A DNA stretch of 8,342 nt, taken from Parvularculaceae bacterium. GTDB lineage: Bacteria > Pseudomonadota > Alphaproteobacteria > Caulobacterales > Parvularculaceae. Numbering within the stretch: the stretch's first letter is position 1; every line of letters begins with the position of its first letter. The position numbers and the translations under genes are program-made. The stretch is taken from contig JALWRV010000078.1 of assembly GCA_027080545.1 (NCBI GenBank), forward strand, positions 1-8,342, read 5' to 3'. Below the pieces are notes generated by a model, which saw nothing but the letters and a program-made list of their open reading frames with translations, was not told where the DNA came from and made no database searches. Shown in pieces: positions 1-6,417 of this stretch.

Positions 1-20
1 GCCATGCTACAGGCTGGGGC

Positions 21-974
21 ATGGCTACCATTATAGATAATCGCGAAAGCAAACGCCCCCGCCACCCGGAAAAACGCAATAATCCCGATAGTCCGATTTT
101 GCGAAAACCCGCTTGGATTCGGGTCAAAGCCCCCGTGACCAAGGGCTATGAAGCAACGCGACAGATCGTGCGCAATAAAAATTTGGTCACCGTGTGTGAA
201 GAGGCGGCCTGTCCGAACATTGGTGAATGTTGGGAAAAAAAACATGCAACCTTTATGATATTAGGGGAGATTTGCACTAGAGCTTGTGCCTTTTGCAATA
301 TCACCACCGGTGTGCCATCGGCGCTTGACCCTGACGAACCGGAAAATGTCGCCAAGGCCGTGGCTGAAATGGGCTTGAACCATGTGGTCATTACCTCTGT
401 TGATCGGGATGATTTAGCCGATGGGGGCGCACAGCATTTTGTCGATACCATCAAAGCCATTCGCAAAACAACACCGAATACCACCATCGAGATTCTAACC
501 CCGGATTTTCTACGCAAAAAAAATGCGGCGGAACAGGTGATTGACGCCAAGCCGGACGTGTTTAACCACAATTTGGAAACCGTGCCACGGCTTTACCTAT
601 CCATTCGCCCCGGGGCGCGTTATTTCCATTCTTTGCGCTTGCTGGAAAAGGTGAAGGAGCGCGATCCGCAGCAATTTACCAAGTCCGGTATCATGGTTGG
701 TTTGGGGGAGAGCCGGGAAGAGGTGATGCAAGTGATGGATGATATGCGTGCCGCCAATATTGATTTCATCACCATTGGCCAATATTTGCAGCCGACCCGC
801 AAACATGCGCCGGTTGAGCGTTTTGTTACCCCGGAAGAATTTAAATCCTACGAATCCATCGCCCGTGCCAAAGGATTTTTGATGGTATCGGCCAGCCCGC
901 TTACCCGTTCCTCTCACCATGCGGGGGAGGATTTTGCACGGTTACGGGCGGCCCGCAGCGCGGCCCTTAGATAA
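21..974 (+). CDS. lipA: Lipoyl synthase (radical SAM)
   Basis: This 317-residue protein inserts two sulfur atoms into protein-bound octanoyl groups to make the lipoyl cofactor of pyruvate and 2-oxoglutarate dehydrogenases and the glycine cleavage system, acting in the cytosol. The auxiliary-cluster cysteines are Cys59, Cys64 and Cys70 (CEEAACPNIGEC). The radical-SAM cluster is CTRACAFC with Cys85, Cys89 and Cys92. The C-terminal RSS motif near residues 296-298 supplies the serine ligand of the auxiliary cluster in known structures; here it reads RSSHHAGEDF, with His where I expect Tyr. Length is normal for the family and the protein is complete. The ATG at 21 follows a weak TGGGGC and gives a typical N terminus (MATIID). 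The next gene begins 16 bases after its stop, so the two are probably co-transcribed. Two runs of eight A (235-242 and 516-523) lie in the gene but do not break the frame. Identification is secure. Confidence 0.97.
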   Translation: MATIIDNRESKRPRHPEKRNNPDSPILRKPAWIRVKAPVTKGYEATRQIVRNKNLVTVCEEAACPNIGECWEKKHATFMILGEICTRACAFCNITTGVPSALDPDEPENVAKAVAEMGLNHVVITSVDRDDLADGGAQHFVDTIKAIRKTTPNTTIEILTPDFLRKKNAAEQVIDAKPDVFNHNLETVPRLYLSIRPGARYFHSLRLLEKVKERDPQQFTKSGIMVGLGESREEVMQVMDDMRAANIDFITIGQYLQPTRKHAPVERFVTPEEFKSYESIARAKGFLMVSASPLTRSSHHAGEDFARLRAARSAALR

Positions 975-990
975 TCGGGAAGACTTACCC

Positions 991-1461
991 ATGAAGCGCC
1001 ACCATGAGCGGATCCGTGTGCCCTATGGGCCAAGGCAAATGTATGATCTGGTGATGGATGTACCCCTTTATCCAACCTTTATTCCATGGTGCGAGGCTTT
1101 GCGGATTATCACAGATCAGCGGGTCGATGGCAGTGGCGAGATGGTTGCCGATATGGTGGTAGGCTATAAAGTTTTTCGGGAAAAGTTTCGTTCTCATGTA
1201 ACGGGCTGGCGCGGGGAGAATGATCAAGAGGCGCCCACCATTCTTGTGCGTTATCAAGACGGACCTTTGCGGGATCTGACCAATGCATGGCGTTTTGAAC
1301 CCCATGAAGATGGGGGCTGCACCATTGATTTTACCCTTGAGTTTGCGTTCAAGAATATGTTTATGCAGATGGCCGCTCAACAATTAGTGGATAAAGCCTT
1401 TTCGCGCATGGCCCAAGCCTTTATCACCCGCGCTGATGCGCTTTACGGGAAAAAGGCGTAG
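991..1461 (+). CDS. ratA: Coq10/RatA-family START-domain protein
   Basis: This small protein of 156 residues belongs to the polyketide-cyclase/START-like family that includes mitochondrial Coq10, a ubiquinone-binding lipid chaperone needed for respiration, and E. coli RatA. It begins MKRHHERIRVPYGPRQMYDL and contains YPTFIPWCEALRI (about residues 28-40), the usual family signature near the N terminus. The C-terminal helix includes LVDKAFSRMAQAF. The reading frame is open upstream to 919, but the ATG at 991 is the right start: it follows GGGA at 977-980, lies just after the lipA stop, and gives the normal family N terminus. Adjacency to lipA is common in Alphaproteobacteria. I infer the Coq10-like quinone role over the RatA toxin role from lineage; the sequence does not decide between them. 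Confidence 0.9.
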   Translation: MKRHHERIRVPYGPRQMYDLVMDVPLYPTFIPWCEALRIITDQRVDGSGEMVADMVVGYKVFREKFRSHVTGWRGENDQEAPTILVRYQDGPLRDLTNAWRFEPHEDGGCTIDFTLEFAFKNMFMQMAAQQLVDKAFSRMAQAFITRADALYGKKA

Positions 1462-1524
1462 GGGCGGGGTCCCATGTGAGCGTGTGAATTGCCAAGCCTG
1501 CTTGACTGGCCTAGTTTTATTCCC

Positions 1525-3168
1525 ATGCCTGATTTTGCCCCGCGTGACCATCTTGCTACCCATGATGTAACCAATCAACCGCCCTTGATTGGTGATCTTG
1601 ATTTATTTTCTGATCCCGCCATCCGGGAGGCATTTGATCGCGCCATAGCCACGGGGGCGACACCACCAGCGGCACAAAAACATCGCGACCATCTTGCCGC
1701 TTTCGGAAAAATTGTCGGTCGGGTGGCCATGGCCGAGCATGGGCGCCTTGCCCATGAAAACAAACCGGTTTTACGGGCTTTTGATTCCAGAGGGCGGCGG
1801 TTGGATGAGGTTGAATATCATCCCAGCTATCATCAGCTGATGGAGACGGGGCTTGCAAACGGGGTGGCTTCTTATGGTTGGACGCAAGGGGCCGGGGGGC
1901 ATACGACCCACGGAGCCTTGCTCTATCTTATGGGATGGGCAGACACGTCCGTCTGTTGCCCCATGTCCATGAGTTATGCGGCCGCAGCCGTTTTAAAGGG
2001 CCATGATTGGACCAAGGATCAATGGCTGCCGGGCTTGTTGCGGGCGGCCTATGATCAGCGCTGCCTGCCCATGCCACGCAAAAAGGCCCTGACCATGGGC
2101 ATGGCCATGACCGAGAAACAGGGTGGCTCAGACCTGAGGGCCAATAGCACAAAAGCCAAAATTGGGGCCGAGGGCGAAGCCGAGCTTTATGGTCATAAAT
2201 GGTTTTGCTCAGCCCCCATGAGCGACGGGTTTTTAACCCTTGCCTATGAGGAGGCGGGGTTGTCATGTTTTTTAGTGCCCAAATGGCGCCCTGACGGCAC
2301 TCGCAACCAGATCGAAATTCAGCGTCTTAAAGATAAGATGGGCGATGTGGCCAATGCCTCATCGGAGATTGAATATCGCGGGGCGTGGGCCAAACGGGTG
2401 GGAGAGCCGGGGCGCGGTATCGCCACCATTTTGACTATGGCCCATCATACGCGCTTTGACTGTATTAGCGGATCGGCGACGGGCATGCGCCGGGCAGTCT
2501 ATCTGGCCAACCATTTCGCGCACCATCGCAGTGCCTTTCAAAAGAAGCTCATCGACCTACCCCTGATGGAAAACACGCTGGCGGATCTGGCGTTGGAATC
2601 CGAAGCAGCGATTGCGCTGTCAATGATGGTTGGAGCGGGATTTGATGCGCCAGCGGGTAGTGCGCCCCATCTTCTGTCGCGCATATTAACCCCGGTGGCT
2701 AAATATTGGGTTTGTAAGCGCCAGCCCATGCTGGTGAGCGAAGCTCTTGAGGCCATGGGCGGGGTCGGGTTTGTAGAAGAAAACACTATGGCGAGGCTCT
2801 ATCGCACCGCGCCGCTAAACGGGATATGGGAAGGCTCGGGCAATGTGATCGCCCTCGATATCCAACGAGCACTTAAAAATCAGCCAGTGCGGGAAGCCTT
2901 TATTGACGCCATAAACGATATTGTAAAAGAAATAGCGGTTCTTGAGAGCTTGGGGTCATGGCTGATAGAAGCTGGTGAGGGGAATGAGCGTCTTTTTGCC
3001 GAGCGGGCAGCGCTGATATTTGCGGCCATAGCCCTGCCGGAAGGCCCCTTGCGGGAGGCCTGGATTGCCTTGCGCCTATTAAACCCCTCTCATATTTGGG
3101 GTGCACAAGCGGATAAAATTGACCGCGCATTTTTATTGCAGCGTTTGCAAGGCTGGGAGATTAGCTAA
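1525..3168 (+). CDS. AidB-type acyl-CoA dehydrogenase family flavoprotein
   Basis: The product (547 residues from this start) closely follows E. coli AidB, an FAD-containing acyl-CoA dehydrogenase homologue of 541 residues made during the response to DNA alkylation. Visible signatures, numbered from ATG 1525, are THDVTNQPP near residue 12, GMAMTEKQGGSD (about 192-203), HKWFCSAP (224-231), RLKDKMGDVANASSE, EALEAMGGVGFVEEN (406-420) and APLNGIWEGSGNV (429-441). The Glu of IWEGSGN (436) matches the family's catalytic base, and an Arg follows 12 residues later as in AidB. Start choice is uncertain: TTG at 1489 adds 12 residues and has a weak GTGAG upstream, whereas ATG 1525 has no clear ribosome site but matches family length. 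The last 100 or so residues are rich in acid, unlike the basic DNA-binding tail of E. coli AidB. The substrate is unknown. It follows the Coq10/RatA gene by 27-63 bases and overlaps the cinA end by 8 bases. Confidence 0.9.
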   Translation: MPDFAPRDHLATHDVTNQPPLIGDLDLFSDPAIREAFDRAIATGATPPAAQKHRDHLAAFGKIVGRVAMAEHGRLAHENKPVLRAFDSRGRRLDEVEYHPSYHQLMETGLANGVASYGWTQGAGGHTTHGALLYLMGWADTSVCCPMSMSYAAAAVLKGHDWTKDQWLPGLLRAAYDQRCLPMPRKKALTMGMAMTEKQGGSDLRANSTKAKIGAEGEAELYGHKWFCSAPMSDGFLTLAYEEAGLSCFLVPKWRPDGTRNQIEIQRLKDKMGDVANASSEIEYRGAWAKRVGEPGRGIATILTMAHHTRFDCISGSATGMRRAVYLANHFAHHRSAFQKKLIDLPLMENTLADLALESEAAIALSMMVGAGFDAPAGSAPHLLSRILTPVAKYWVCKRQPMLVSEALEAMGGVGFVEENTMARLYRTAPLNGIWEGSGNVIALDIQRALKNQPVREAFIDAINDIVKEIAVLESLGSWLIEAGEGNERLFAERAALIFAAIALPEGPLREAWIALRLLNPSHIWGAQADKIDRAFLLQRLQGWEIS

Positions 3169-3706
3169 GGGCTTTAAGTAATTGCTCTAGTCCAAATGTC
3201 ACCGCTGCCATGCGGATGGCCTCTCGACCCCGATCCGGGAAAATCTGTTTAACGCTGGCGGGACTGCTGCCCGTCTGCCCCAACCCGAACCAGACGAGAC
3301 CCACGGGTTTCTCCTTTGTGCCGCCACCAGGCCCGGCGATGCCCGTGACCGAGAGGGCGAGCATGCTTTGTGCGGGATTGTTCTCAGAGAAGGCCTCATG
3401 CTGAGCCTGTCGAAGGACGAGGCCGGATTTTAGAGCACCGGTAACCATGGCTTCGGCCACCTGTGATGAGACCGCCCCTTGTTCTTCCAGCATGTTTTTG
3501 GAGACGCCTAATATCTCTTGCTTGGCCTCATTGGCATAGGTGACAAACCCCCGGTCGAACACATCGGACGAACCGGCAATGGCCGTCAACGCCCCGGCGA
3601 TGAGGCCACCAGTGCAACTTTCAGCGGTGCGGATTAGAGTTTGGCGTGCCCGCGCACAGTCTAAAACCTGTTCGGCCAGGACCATAATCTCTGGAGAAAA
3701 TGCCAT
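3161..3706 (-). CDS. cinA: CinA C-terminal-domain protein, probable nicotinamide-nucleotide amidase
   Basis: This 181-residue protein is a stand-alone CinA C-terminal domain (PncC-like), the family that deamidates nicotinamide mononucleotide in pyridine-nucleotide salvage. Visible motifs are TAESCTGGLIAGALT (27-41, with probable nucleophile Ser30), FVTYANEAKQEILGV (54-68, with Tyr57 and Lys62), and SVTGIAGPGGGTKEKPVGLVWFG (the last two-thirds of the protein). The N-terminal MoCF-like domain of full-length CinA is absent, as is usual in this lineage. Its ATG follows the ispDF stop by one base, and AGAGG lies five to six bases upstream, so translation is probably coupled. The oddity is a segment of about 15-17 residues (roughly 95-111, around LVLRQAQHEAFSEN) between ALKS and PAQSMLALSVTG. 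I do not expect it in relatives, and a dispersed repeat encodes it (see that entry). The conserved motifs on both sides remain in frame, so the gene appears intact. Confidence 0.92.
   Translation of the reverse strand: MAFSPEIMVLAEQVLDCARARQTLIRTAESCTGGLIAGALTAIAGSSDVFDRGFVTYANEAKQEILGVSKNMLEEQGAVSSQVAEAMVTGALKSGLVLRQAQHEAFSENNPAQSMLALSVTGIAGPGGGTKEKPVGLVWFGLGQTGSSPASVKQIFPDRGREAIRMAAVTFGLEQLLKALS
3381..3424. repeat. Short dispersed repeat inside cinA (RPE-like)
   Basis: The 22-base core at 3394-3415 matches 6133-6154 in the dusB-ntrY gap at 20 of 22 positions and in the same orientation; the shared part contains CTGAGCYTGTCGAAG, or CTTCGACARGCTCAG on the other strand. Here it is framed by the inverted pair GGCCTC (3392-3397) and GAGGCC (3419-3424), and preceded by the small palindrome TTCTCAGAGAA (3381-3391). 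Read in the cinA frame it encodes LRQAQHEAFSE. The CTTCGACARGCTCAG motif is, to my knowledge, a common dispersed intergenic repeat in Alphaproteobacteria. Its true boundaries cannot be fixed from two copies. Confidence 0.7.
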
Positions 3707-3707
3707 C

Positions 3708-4886
3708 TCAGCCTCTTTTTGTCGGTAAGGTCACAGTGGCCAGGGCCATGGCAGCGATGCCTTCGCCGCGTCCGGTAAATCCCAACCCCTCGCTGGTGGT
3801 GGCCTTGATGGAGACTTGATCCGGGGTAAGCCCAGCTATGGCGGCGATGCGCTGCTGCATATCTGCCCGGTGGGGACTTATTTTAGGGGCCTCGCAAATG
3901 AGGGTGAGGTCCAGATGGGTGAGGGTACCGCCTTGTGCAGATAATAGGGTGCAAGCATGGCGTAGGAATTGAGCGGAATCAGCCCCTTGCCATTGAGGAT
4001 CCGATGGGGGGAAATGGTCGCCAATATCCCCCGCTGATATAGAGCCGAGCAGCGCATCGGTGAGGGCATGGAGTGCCACATCGGCATCTGAATGGCCAAC
4101 CAGACCATGGTCATGGGGGATTTTTACCCCCCCTAAAATCACGCCATCGCCGGGCCCGAAGCGATGGACATCAAACCCTTGGGCGGTGATGGTGCGAATG
4201 TTCGAGGCAGACCCCATAAGTTTTTCAGCCATAGCAAAATCTTTCTCCAAGGTGATTTTGATATTTTCCGGATTGCTCTCTACCAGCTTGACGGGCAAGC
4301 CGGTTGCCAGGGCAAGGGCGCTATCATCGGTGAAATTCTCGCTTTCCAAGGCATCATGGGCCGCGAGGATGGGGGTGAAAGGAAAGCCCTGAGGGGTACT
4401 CATACGCCATAATCGATCACGTTCAATTATCTCTTTACCACAATAGGTTGATTGTTCTTTCTTAAGTGTATCATGAACAGGTAAGGCCGCGCTTGCCCCT
4501 TGTTTTTGGTTTATTTCTTTGATGATGTTGGAAATGGTTTGAGCGCTGACCAAAGGTCTAGCCCCGTCATGGATGAGCACAAAGTCAGGGGCCTCTGGGG
4601 CCATAGAGCGTAACCCTAAGCGCACAGAATCCTGTCGGCTAGCGCCACCTAAAATGGGGGGGGAGAGTTTGGGATCATTGAGGTCGGCCATAGCCGCCTC
4701 ATAGGCTGCGCGATCATCCCCATGGATGGCGATGGACACCCGATCAATCTGGGGATGGGCAAGAAAGGCTGAGGCCGTGTGGGCCAAGACGGCCCGCCCC
4801 GCCACTAGGCGATATTGTTTCGGTCCCCCAACGCCGGCTCGGCTACCGCGTCCGGCTGCAACGATGAGGGCGTGAATTTTTGGCAT
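3708..4886 (-). CDS. ispDF: Bifunctional IspD-IspF (MEP pathway)
   Basis: This single 392-residue chain carries two enzymes of the non-mevalonate isoprenoid pathway. Residues 1 to about 228 are IspD, which transfers CMP from CTP to methylerythritol phosphate. Evidence is the nucleotide-binding motif AAGRGSRAGVGGPKQY (10-25), the IHDGARPLV motif (105-113) and STPQGF (163-168). Residues from about 231 are IspF, which cyclises the product to MEcPP. Evidence is GFDVHRFGPGD with metal ligands Asp239 and His241, HSDADVALHALTDALLG with His273, and KATTSEGLGFTGRGEGIAA near the end. The fusion is typical of Alphaproteobacteria and Campylobacterota. The ATG at 4886 is preceded by the purine-rich AGAGAAGAG. 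It is the first gene of a two-gene - strand unit with cinA and lies divergent to dusB. The linker between domains is very short. The stretch around 4400-4520 is more AT-rich than its surroundings but holds no motif break. Confidence 0.97.
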   Translation of the reverse strand: MPKIHALIVAAGRGSRAGVGGPKQYRLVAGRAVLAHTASAFLAHPQIDRVSIAIHGDDRAAYEAAMADLNDPKLSPPILGGASRQDSVRLGLRSMAPEAPDFVLIHDGARPLVSAQTISNIIKEINQKQGASAALPVHDTLKKEQSTYCGKEIIERDRLWRMSTPQGFPFTPILAAHDALESENFTDDSALALATGLPVKLVESNPENIKITLEKDFAMAEKLMGSASNIRTITAQGFDVHRFGPGDGVILGGVKIPHDHGLVGHSDADVALHALTDALLGSISAGDIGDHFPPSDPQWQGADSAQFLRHACTLLSAQGGTLTHLDLTLICEAPKISPHRADMQQRIAAIAGLTPDQVSIKATTSEGLGFTGRGEGIAAMALATVTLPTKRG

Positions 4887-4965
4887 AAACTCTTCTCTTT
4901 GGCCGTAGAAAGGGGGTGGTCGAATAGCTATAGGCTAACTTTATCCTTGTTGTAAAAGCGGCTTT
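4887..4965. promoter_or_regulatory. Divergent ispDF/dusB intergenic region
   Basis: These 79 bases must carry the start signals of both ispDF (leftward) and dusB (rightward). The region is AT-rich relative to the genes. An ATAGCTATAGGCTAAC stretch at about 4924-4939 could contain -10-like sequences on either strand, but I see no convincing -35/-10 pair. The dusB ATG at 4966 has only a weak purine-rich AAAAGCGG upstream. The promoter role is inferred from the divergent layout. Confidence 0.4.
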
Positions 4966-6033
4966 ATGAATCAAGACCCTCCATCTCTTTCTATCGGGCC
5001 TATTAGGCTTGAGAATAATCTGCTCCTTGCGCCCATGTCTGGGGTGAGCGATTTGCCGTTTCGCCGCGCGGTGGCCAAGGCCGGGGCCGGGGCGGTGGTA
5101 TCGGAAATGGTGGCATGCGAGGAATTGTCGCGAGGGCGTCCGGATATGGTGTTGCGGGCGGCGTCGGATAGGGCGGTTTTCCCCTTTATTATGCAATTGG
5201 CCGGGCGTGAGGAAAAATGGATGCGGGAGGGGGCACGGCTGGCGGAAGCGGCCGGGGCAGATATTATCGACATCAATATGGGGTGCCCTTCGCGGCAGGT
5301 AACGGGGGCATTGTCCGGCTCGGCCCTGATGCGAGACCTTGATCATGCGGAGGCCCTGATTAAAGCAACGATTGAGGGCACCAGTCGGCCAGTGACCTTG
5401 AAAATGCGCCTTGGCTGGGATTGGCACTCCGTCAATGCGCCAGAACTGGCAAAACGGGCTGAGGCGCTGGGGGTAGCAGCCATCGCCGTTCATGGGCGTA
5501 CCCGGTGTGATTTTTATAAGGGACACGCCCATTGGGACGCGGTGGGGGCGGTGGTGCAAGCGGTCTCCATTCCGGTTCTAGTCAATGGTAACATTGTGGA
5601 TATGGCGAGTTTGCGCACGGCCTTGGAGCAATCGGGGGCCGCCGGAGCCTTGATCGGCCGGGCGGCCATGGGGCGGGTTTGGCTGATTGGGGCCATGGCG
5701 GCGGCATTGGCCCATGGGGGCGAGGTGGTTGCGCCAGCGCTGGCGGTACAAAGACAAATGGCCCTTGCCCATTATCAAGATATTGTCGCCCATTACGCCC
5801 AAGGCCACAAAATTAGCCCGGAAATGGGGCGCGCCCTCGGGGTGCGCACGGCGCGCAAACATCTCGCTGCCATTGTTGATCACGCCCCGGGATTTCAGGA
5901 TGATAGGCTGCGCCGGGCGGCAAAGTCGCTACTCTGCCGCGCGACCAATCCAAGCGAGGTGGCAGCGTTGTTGGGAGCGGTGTTTGATGAGGATGAGGAA
6001 TGGTGGCGCATGCGGTTGGTGCAGGTAGCATGA
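4966..6033 (+). CDS. dusB: tRNA-dihydrouridine synthase, DusB/NifR3 type
   Basis: The 355-residue product is an FMN enzyme that reduces specific uridines of tRNA to dihydrouridine using NADPH. The TIM-barrel domain starts with LLLAPMSGVSDLPFRR (19-34). It then shows INMGCPSRQVTG with the catalytic acid Cys107, and SALMRDLDHA. TLKMRLGWDW (144-153) carries an FMN-contacting Lys, IAVHGRTR (173-180) carries His and Arg, and PVLVNGNI and LIGRAAMGRVW form the phosphate-binding end. A helical tRNA-binding domain follows from about residue 240 (ARKHLAAIVDHAPGF). Length is slightly above the usual 320-350. The gene is historically nifR3 in Rhodobacter and Rhodospirillum relatives, where it leads the ntrB-ntrC operon. 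Here no ntrB follows. The CPSRQV segment departs from the CPAKKV form frequent in DusB, while Cys107 is retained. The subfamily assignment rests on motifs and context. Confidence 0.95.
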   Translation: MNQDPPSLSIGPIRLENNLLLAPMSGVSDLPFRRAVAKAGAGAVVSEMVACEELSRGRPDMVLRAASDRAVFPFIMQLAGREEKWMREGARLAEAAGADIIDINMGCPSRQVTGALSGSALMRDLDHAEALIKATIEGTSRPVTLKMRLGWDWHSVNAPELAKRAEALGVAAIAVHGRTRCDFYKGHAHWDAVGAVVQAVSIPVLVNGNIVDMASLRTALEQSGAAGALIGRAAMGRVWLIGAMAAALAHGGEVVAPALAVQRQMALAHYQDIVAHYAQGHKISPEMGRALGVRTARKHLAAIVDHAPGFQDDRLRRAAKSLLCRATNPSEVAALLGAVFDEDEEWWRMRLVQVA

Positions 6034-6068
6034 GACGGGGTTTCTTTTCTCCATCCTTCGCGGTTATC

Positions 6069-6088
6069 CTCATCTAAGAGGAGATGAG
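6069..6088. terminator. Hairpin downstream of dusB, weak terminator candidate
   Basis: CTCATCT (6069-6075) and AGATGAG (6082-6088) form a perfect 7-bp stem with a six-base loop, 36 bases past the dusB stop. No T-run follows (TTGACA instead), so it is not a classical intrinsic terminator and may only stabilise the 3' end. Confidence 0.35.
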
Positions 6089-6115
6089 TTGACATCGTTC
6101 TCTCGTCACCCCTGC

Positions 6116-6175
6116 GTCCTTCGAGACGCTGCCCTCATTCTGAGCTTGTCGAAGAATGCAGCTCCTCAGGATAAG
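6116..6175. repeat. Nested palindromic repeat with the same core as in cinA
   Basis: An outer stem GCTGC (6128-6132) / GCAGC (6158-6162) encloses an inner stem CATTCT (6136-6141) / AGAATG (6153-6158) with an 11-base loop. The inner part (6133-6154) is the sequence shared with cinA at 20 of 22 positions. The outer flanks (GTCCTTCGAGACGC on the left, CTCCTCAGGATAAGG on the right) look like the arms of a second common alphaproteobacterial repeat, as if one element lies in the loop of another. That reading is inference; the stems and the match to cinA are seen directly. Confidence 0.65.
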
Positions 6176-6265
6176 GCAGGGGCCCATCTCGAAAAGAAGC
6201 ATTGGAGCGCGTGAGGTTGATTTTTTTGAAATTTTCCTTTTGACGAACCGGTCTTTCAGGTGGAG

Positions 6266-6284
6266 GGGACCAGAGTTGGGTCCC
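6266..6284. repeat. Small inverted repeat
   Basis: GGGACC (6266-6271) and GGTCCC (6279-6284) form a perfect 6-bp stem with a seven-base loop. It sits inside the repeat cluster and runs directly into the next palindromic unit. No T-run follows, so I do not call it a terminator. Confidence 0.45.
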
Positions 6285-6295
6285 GGGTTAGCAGG

Positions 6296-6330
6296 CATCA
6301 CGGGCGTGCTGCGCAGCACACGGGATGACG
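6296..6330. repeat. Palindromic repeat centred on GTGCTGCGCAGCAC
   Basis: A perfect 14-bp palindrome (6306-6319) is flanked by CACGGG on both sides (6299-6304 and 6319-6324) and by the inverted pair CATC (6296-6299) / GATG (6324-6327). The right edge reads GGGATGACG, a common end of short palindromic repeats in Alphaproteobacteria. It could fold into a long imperfect hairpin in RNA or single-stranded DNA. Confidence 0.6.
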
Positions 6331-6356
6331 GTCTTTCCTTTCATGATGTAAAAAGG

Positions 6357-6371
6357 CAACAATTACTGTTG
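6357..6371. promoter_or_regulatory. Dyad overlapping the possible ntrY -35 element
   Basis: CAACA (6357-6361) and TGTTG (6367-6371) form an inverted repeat with a five-base spacer. Another CAACAG occurs at 6380-6385. Its overlap with TTGAAA at 6369 would suit a repressor operator, but short dyads arise by chance and no known binding-site consensus is recognised. Confidence 0.25.
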
Positions 6372-6397
6372 AAATTGAGCAACAGATGCGACAATAT
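6369..6397 (+). promoter_or_regulatory. Candidate sigma-70-type promoter of ntrY
   Basis: TTGAAA (6369-6374) is followed after 17 bases by CAATAT (6392-6397). The -35 is good and the -10 only fair; a better TATAGG lies at 6395-6400 but at a 20-base spacing. Initiation near 6404 would give a leader of about 28 bases before the TTG start. A promoter is expected here if ntrY is no longer read from an ntrBC operon. Confidence 0.35.
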
Positions 6398-6417
6398 AGG
6401 CTTTTCGACGTTGTTTT

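Noticed and set aside
1..20. Possible end of an upstream gene such as lpd
   Set aside because: Twenty bases are too few to recognise a coding end; forward frames entering here stop only inside lipA and give no family signature.
919..990. Upstream extension of the Coq10/RatA gene to the ATG at 919
   Set aside because: It would overlap lipA by 56 bases and add 24 residues not typical of the family; ATG 991 has a ribosome site and the expected N terminus.
3375..3429. GGATT on both sides of the cinA repeat (3375-3379 and 3425-3429) as a target duplication
   Set aside because: The copies are 50 bases apart, which is not a multiple of three and would not leave the frame intact as a simple insertion; five bases also match by chance easily.
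4843..5559. Long - strand open frame (238 codons) across dusB
   Set aside because: It is antisense to a clear dusB gene, rich in Pro, His and Arg as expected from a shadow frame, and without motifs.
6074..6319. Open frame of about 81 codons on the - strand in the same gap, containing LRQAQNE
   Set aside because: Its only recognisable part is the translated repeat also seen in CinA; there is no other support for a gene.
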